DNA from: Pinguiococcus pyrenoidosus
Lineage: Eukaryota; Sar; Pinguiophyceae; Pinguiochrysidales; Pinguiochrysidaceae
Length of the DNA: 12,721 nucleotides
Assembly (NCBI GenBank): GCA_019677205.1
Contig: JAAMXY010000610.1
Span: forward strand, 1 to 12,721
Reading direction: 5' to 3'
Shown: positions 8,898 through 12,721 of the stretch, piece by piece
Layout: each line of letters starts with the position of its first letter
Numbering within the stretch: the first letter of the stretch is position 1
Made by a program: the position numbers and the translations under genes
The notes under the pieces: generated by a model
What the model was told of the DNA's origin: nothing
The model's database searches: none
Seen by the model: only the letters and a program-made list of their open reading frames with translations

Positions 8898-9579
8898 TCG
8901 AACAGAGCGAATTGATGATAGATCTCCAACCAAAAAGAAAGCTCTGAGCTCATCGAAGAAGAAGAAGAAACGGGTTCATCGAACCATCCACAAACGTCGT
9001 CTCGCGGGAATCGTCGGGGCCGCACAACCCCGGAAGCCAAGCGAAGCAGGAACTTGACTTGACGATTTGGGATAGCTGGGATAACACTGATTTCGCTCGT
9101 TGGGCTCCCTTGCTTCGGATTGGCCGCGGGAAACACCTCATACCCCACCTTCTCAAAATCAGGCTATCAGGCTATCCCACAGCCTGTCGGAGAAGAAACC
9201 GAGGGCTGGTGCCCTGTCGTTTCGCAGCGCCCTGGCTCCGCATTGTTTGGCGGGGCCTCGTCTCTTACGTGGGCAACGTACGACTTGGTCCAACTGGTCC
9301 CGGTGGACCTGGGCAGCGGAGAGCCCAAAAATCCGTTCGAGAAGCAAAGGGCCTCAAGTCGCGTGAAGCATGCATTTCCTACCCGTGCGCCGCCTGAGCA
9401 ACGCCGCATTTACGATTTCGAGGGTGAAGAGCGGATAGCGACGTCGGAGACTCTCTTTTCGGCGCTTTGCAAAGGATTCTTCCTCGCTCTCCAGGACTCA
9501 GGGAGCAGTCTCTCATGAGCACCAGACCTTAAGAGTGACGTTTCTCTGGGGCTTTCGCTGCGTCCCGAATACCCTTGAC

Positions 9580-12302
9580 ATGGGCAACACGTCGGGCAAA
9601 GCTGCGCAGCAGCCGACGAGTGTCGCGCCGGCTCCAGAACCCAGCACCTTTCGGCTCAGTCGGACGTCGCCGTCGCCGTCGCCGTCGCCGTCACCGATGG
9701 CAGCGGTCAAAGCGCCGAAGACAAACTCACTGGCGTTCAAGGAATTGCTGACCTTCCTCTTTGCCAAGCATGACTCCGTCCGAGGAGAAGCGGCACCAGT
9801 CGGGGTAAGGATGTCTTGGAAGAAGCCCGCTTCGATAGCTTCCCAGACGGGCGAATGGGAGAAGCGCTACTATCACCATAACGACTCCTTCCACAGGACG
9901 AGTTCTGGGAGCTCGTCCAGCGCTGCGCAGACGCGCTGATGTTGGAGGCCGAGGAGGTTGCCTTTTTGAAGGAGGAGCTGGGACCCAAGTCGGGCAATGC
10001 GGACATCTGGAGAATCTTTGCCGAGGAGACCCCCGAGCTTTTGATGGAGTACTACGAGCGTCTGCCCAACTCGCCGCGGAACTGGATTCAACTCCACACG
10101 GAGTCTGGATATGCATACTGGTACGGAAAGAGCCAAGGCGAGATCCGGGTACGCACGCTGCCACCAAAGACACAAAAAGGAATATGCAGCGGCGAAGGGA
10201 TGATAACGACGGGAACGCCGTCCACGTAGCGTGAGAGACCCATCGAGCTGGACTTCAAGATCGGGACGGTTGTCTACGGTCTTCTGGAAAGGGAGTTCAG
10301 TGCGGCAGATCCGCGAAGTACGGGCTGTCTGCCAAGGGTGAGCGGAGCGAACTGAAAGCGACGCACATATGCAGGTTTCAGCTGAGCTGTCCATCGTCCA
10401 CAGGAAGCCTTCAGGCAGACGCTCGGTCGGGCGGTCCTCAAGTATCGCGCACTGAGACCCGACGAGCTTCAACTGAGCGAGGGCGAGGTCGACTTCATCT
10501 GTTCCAACGCCGAGCTGGTTCAGAACGGCACCACCCCTGGAGTTTCGGGCAAGCGATCAGGAGCCTTGTCCGGTAATACGCGGTCGTCCTACGGCAACAT
10601 GCACGCATATGTCGACAGCACGATCGTGAACTACCGCTTGACATTTGACATTCTTGACGAGCTGCTGTGCCTCTACTGGGAGGCGAAGGAAGACAATGAA
10701 AAGGCAGAAGAACGATTGGAGGAAGAAGACGAAGAAGACGTCGATGTCCTTGGCGACGATTCGAGCATCGTCGCCAAAAGCAAAACAGAAGAAGTCCAGG
10801 ATGATATCTACGTCCGTGCTGAGGAGGTCATGTGGATGACCTTGGAGGTTGAGGGCGCTCCGGTCTACTACAACAAGATGAGCAAACAACCGAGCTCGGA
10901 GGTGCCCGACGAGCTTCTCCCGACGCTTTCCCGAAGCCTTCATCATGTCCTGTGCACCAAAAAGGACAGCGATGCGGAAGGCACCTATACCAATGGCTCC
11001 ATCTTGCTGGACTTTCGCGACGAAGATGAGGTGCCCTTCCCCAAGCTGCGAGTGCTGCTGCAGAAGCACCTGCCCAAGCATGGCTTCACTGCTGACGAGA
11101 TTGACTACCTTTACATCCACACAAAGAGCCTCCATCGCAAGTCCGACATCGATCTTACCGACTTCTGCAGGTCGATCAAAGGAGAGTTGCGGGCGTACAT
11201 TGAGAAGTATGATCTTATGCTTGACGACGGGATGACCGCTCGGGAAGAGTGGCTAATCTTTTGGATGCCCTCTGGGAAGCCGTACTTCTTTCACAAGGTC
11301 ACCGGCGAGCCGCAGTGGACGCTTCCTCCGCCGCTTCAGCCGGGGCTGGAGGATTTCATTCAGAGAACCATGTACCCCGCTCTGAAGGAGAGTCAAGGCG
11401 GGCAGCTGGACAAGCTCGAATACAAACAGTTCGCCAGCGTGATCCAGCGCGAGTTCTCGTTCTTCCGACTGCGTGACGCTGCTCTGTACAACGTCTACAT
11501 CGCGCACCAGCTGGACAACTGGGCGGAAGGGCAGTGCGAGAACTCCGCGAGGGCCCTGAGACAATGCTTTACTTCCAAGGAGGCAGAAGAAGACGGCTCC
11601 ATCTGGTGCCGCATGCCACTGCTTCGGGGAAGAGCCGTCGACACCGGGATCATCGGTGGTCCCCGTGGCAACACGCACTTCTGGTACAACAAGAAGGAAG
11701 GAAAAGGGACGTGGGAGCCGCCGGCAGAGCTCTTGCCCACCTACGCGGACGTGCTGCACATCATCTTGGGCGCCATCTTCAAGCCACTGATAGGTATTCT
11801 CGACGATCCGAACGTCCTCGACGAACAGCACGGAGCCTCTCTCCATGGCACCGTCTCCATGCGCTTGCGTCTGTGTGGTCTGTCCGCCTGGGACGTAGTC
11901 AATTGCGTCACCGCGCTCAGGGCGGGAAACAAGCTGGGAACTACGCATCTACCGGGTACGGCCAACTTCATTTGCGAAGAGCTTGGCAAGCGGTACCAGG
12001 ATGTAGGCGCGAGTGGGGAGGCCCTGTGGTGCAGCTTTGTCTCGGTGGAAGGTGAAGAAATGTTTTACAACAAAGCGACGGGCGCGGTGAGCAAGGAACG
12101 TCGGACCGTTCTTCGATCGCGACATCATCTTGGCGATCGCGCGAGGAGAGTATGGAAAGAGTGGCGAACCATCAAGAGGCGGCAGCGACCGCCAACAAGG
12201 CTAATGCGACTGCGAAGCAACATGTTGACGGACCTCGTGTCCAGCGCACCTCGGGAATCTTCGCCACGACTAGCCAAAAGCAGAAGTCTAAAGCTAAATT
12301 AG
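9580..12302 (+). CDS. Five-WW-like repeat protein with intervening helical segments, 827 residues, four exons
   Basis: The model joins 9580-9804, 9897-10148, 10230-10337 and 10404-12302; all three introns are phase 0. ATG 9580 is the first ATG in its frame. WW domains normally bind proline-rich ligands. WW-like motifs (Trp, then aromatic pair plus N/H-K, then Trp-x-x-Pro) lie at about residues 138-152, 339-353, 478-503, 596-635 and 737-752. Only the third (W478, FFHKVTG, W500TLP) and fourth (W596, FWYNKKEG, W632EPP) keep both tryptophans; the fourth has a longer loop. The first, second and fifth keep the first Trp and the aromatic pair only. Between them are helical segments, several starting with ELLPT or similar (DELLPTL 364-370, AELLPTY 636-642), resembling degenerate EF-hand-like pairs. 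An acidic stretch lies at 291-314, SPSPSPSPSP at 30-39, and a basic tail at 775-827. The N-terminus MGNTSGK could be myristoylated, but position 6 is Gly, so this is weak. No enzyme domain is seen; scaffold function is inference. Confidence 0.85.
9666..9695 (+). repeat. Hexanucleotide repeat (GTCGCC)4-5 encoding Ser-Pro
   Basis: Four exact GTCGCC units and a fifth GTCACC unit lie inside exon 1 of the WW-like gene and encode the run of alternating Ser and Pro at residues 30-39. Being a multiple of three, it could vary in copy number without breaking the frame. Confidence 0.9.
9805..9896 (+). other. Predicted intron 1 of the WW-like gene
   Basis: This is a 92-nt segment with donor GGG|GTAAGG and acceptor CTTCCACAG|GAC, phase 0. 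Exon 1 read-through reaches a TGA at 9937-9939. Splicing joins AAPVG to DEFWELVQRC. Confidence 0.75.
10149..10229 (+). other. Predicted intron 2 of the WW-like gene, length a multiple of three
   Basis: This is an 81-nt segment with donor CGG|GTACGC and acceptor CCACGTAG|CGT, phase 0. The exon frame runs open through the intron and stops exactly at the acceptor TAG (10227-10229), so a retained intron gives a truncated protein. Removal joins GEIR to RERPIELDF. Confidence 0.65.
10338..10403 (+). other. Predicted intron 3 of the WW-like gene
   Basis: This is a 66-nt segment with donor AGG|GTGAGC and acceptor ATCGTCCACAG|GAA, phase 0. Read-through meets a TGA 16-18 nt into the intron (10353-10355). 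Earlier acceptors at 10374 (GCAG) and 10381 (TTCAG) exist. The chosen one gives a frame open continuously to the stop at 12302. Confidence 0.7.
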
Positions 12303-12576
12303 ATGGTTCGATGGGAGCATGAGCTGATTCCATGCCCTGACTACTCTTTGTAGCATCAGTCCAGAAAGTTTGGTTTCATCTCGACGAAGTCCCAAGTAGA
12401 CCCACTCGATCTCTCCCACACGCTTTCGTCCCTCTCATCTTCTGTCTCTCATCCCACTCTGACCGCTAAAGCTGAAGCTGTGGTTCAGGCGAAAGATCGC
12501 GCACTCCTCCAGAAAAAGGCCGAATAGACCTCAATTCCAGCATTTTCCGCTGCGGAACAAATCCGCTTATTCACCA
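12303..12576. other. Downstream region of the WW-like gene, no gene seen
   Basis: This stretch follows the stop of the WW-like gene and probably holds its 3' UTR and the upstream region of a possible gene at the right edge. It has a pyrimidine-rich stretch at about 12410-12460. No AATAAA was seen and no coding character was recognised. Confidence 0.5.
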
Positions 12577-12613
12577 ATGCTACAGGGCTACGACATCGCA
12601 TCCGGAACAAATC
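12553..12613. repeat. Direct repeat CGGAACAAATC, copies 50 bp apart
   Basis: Identical 11-mers lie at 12553-12563 and 12603-12613, just before a possible start at 12631 (78 and 28 bp upstream). The first copy overlaps a small palindrome CCGCTGCGG (12547-12555). Possible promoter element, not proven. Confidence 0.6.
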
Positions 12614-12630
12614 GCCAATTTTGGGGGTTC

Positions 12631-12721
12631 ATGTGGCGCCGCAACGCTCTCAACAGCTTGGTAAGGCTGTCACCCTGGCGTCGCCGCCTCTGCGCAGCGG
12701 CAGAGCTCGTGCGCCTCAACA
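12631..12721 (+). CDS. Possible N-terminus of a mitochondrially targeted protein (partial, runs off right edge)
   Basis: ATG 12631 opens a frame that reaches the window edge and begins MWRRNALNSLVRLSPWRRRL. It is rich in Arg with spaced hydrophobic residues and has no acidic residue in the first 25, typical of mitochondrial presequences. A second in-frame ATG at 12577 would add 18 residues; I prefer 12631 because the presequence character begins there. A GTAAGG at 12661-12666, like a donor used in the neighbouring gene, could end the first exon. With only 30 codons visible no function can be assigned, and the frame may be chance. Confidence 0.35.
   Translation, partial: MWRRNALNSLVRLSPWRRRLCAAAELVRLN

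Larger units (their letters stand above)
8271..9579. other. Divergent intergenic region, 1.3 kb, no convincing gene
   Basis: The region lies between the starts of the giant gene (minus) and the WW-like gene (plus), so it should hold both promoters. It contains three short repeat or palindrome clusters (8685-8713, 8772-8825, 8861-8897, annotated separately), a purine run near 8956-8971 and a TGACGT (CRE/bZIP-type core) at 9536-9541, 39 bp before the WW-gene ATG. No clear TATA box is seen near either start. Open frames here are short, overlap in several frames and lack recognisable motifs. The two best, at 8421-8702 and 9120-9518 on the plus strand, are discussed under rejected items. Confidence 0.6.

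Noticed and set aside
9120-9518. Plus-strand open frame of 132 codons just before the WW-like gene
   Set aside because: It has no ATG start, overlaps two other plus frames of similar length, and shows no recognisable motif. It could be an exon of an unseen transcript but cannot be supported.
10557-11135. 192-codon minus-strand open frame inside the WW-like gene
   Set aside because: It is antisense to a well-supported exon; its Phe/Leu-rich stretch mirrors the acidic Glu/Lys run on the plus strand.
11587-11700. Expanded loop in the fourth WW-like motif considered as an unspliced intron
   Set aside because: No GT...AG pair of reasonable strength would restore normal WW spacing while keeping the frame.

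Overview
This window reads as nuclear DNA of a compact, GC-rich unicellular eukaryote, most likely a protist or alga; I cannot place it more exactly. The evidence is a eukaryote-like GTP cyclohydrolase I, very long modular proteins of unknown function, short spliceosomal-type introns (61-92 nt, GT...AG, donors mostly GTRMGN), no ribosome-binding sites, no operon-like gene packing, and octanucleotide and palindromic simple repeats between genes.

Layout, left to right. (1) Positions 1-832, minus strand: the N-terminal part of a membrane protein running off the left edge. It has a signal-peptide-like segment, a coiled stretch, a C2-like beta-rich region and hydrophobic segments. (2) Positions 833-1117: a divergent promoter gap with a CCAAT box, an inverted repeat and a TATA-like box. 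(3) Positions 1118-1937, plus strand: GTP cyclohydrolase I, complete, probably with one intron near the 5' end. (4) Positions 1938-2334: a convergent gap holding an array of 23 units of an 8-bp repeat. (5) Positions 2335-8270, minus strand: a giant gene of unknown function. It has one 5.3-kb exon and two small 3' exons that I rebuilt from splice sites, giving a 1929-residue protein. (6) Positions 8271-9579: a divergent gap of 1.3 kb with three short repeat or palindrome clusters and no convincing gene. (7) Positions 9580-12302, plus strand: a four-exon gene for an 827-residue protein with five WW-like motifs separated by helical segments. (8) Positions 12303-12721: downstream sequence, with the possible start of another gene at the right edge (Arg-rich, mitochondrial-presequence-like N-terminus).

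Only GTP cyclohydrolase I has a function I can name (first step of pterin synthesis, leading to folate or tetrahydrobiopterin). The other genes look lineage-specific. The two least described objects are the giant protein, whose helical module appears near both ends and perhaps twice inside, and the WW-like/helical repeat protein transcribed divergently from it. No functional link between the genes can be shown from sequence. All splice models are by eye and need transcript data.
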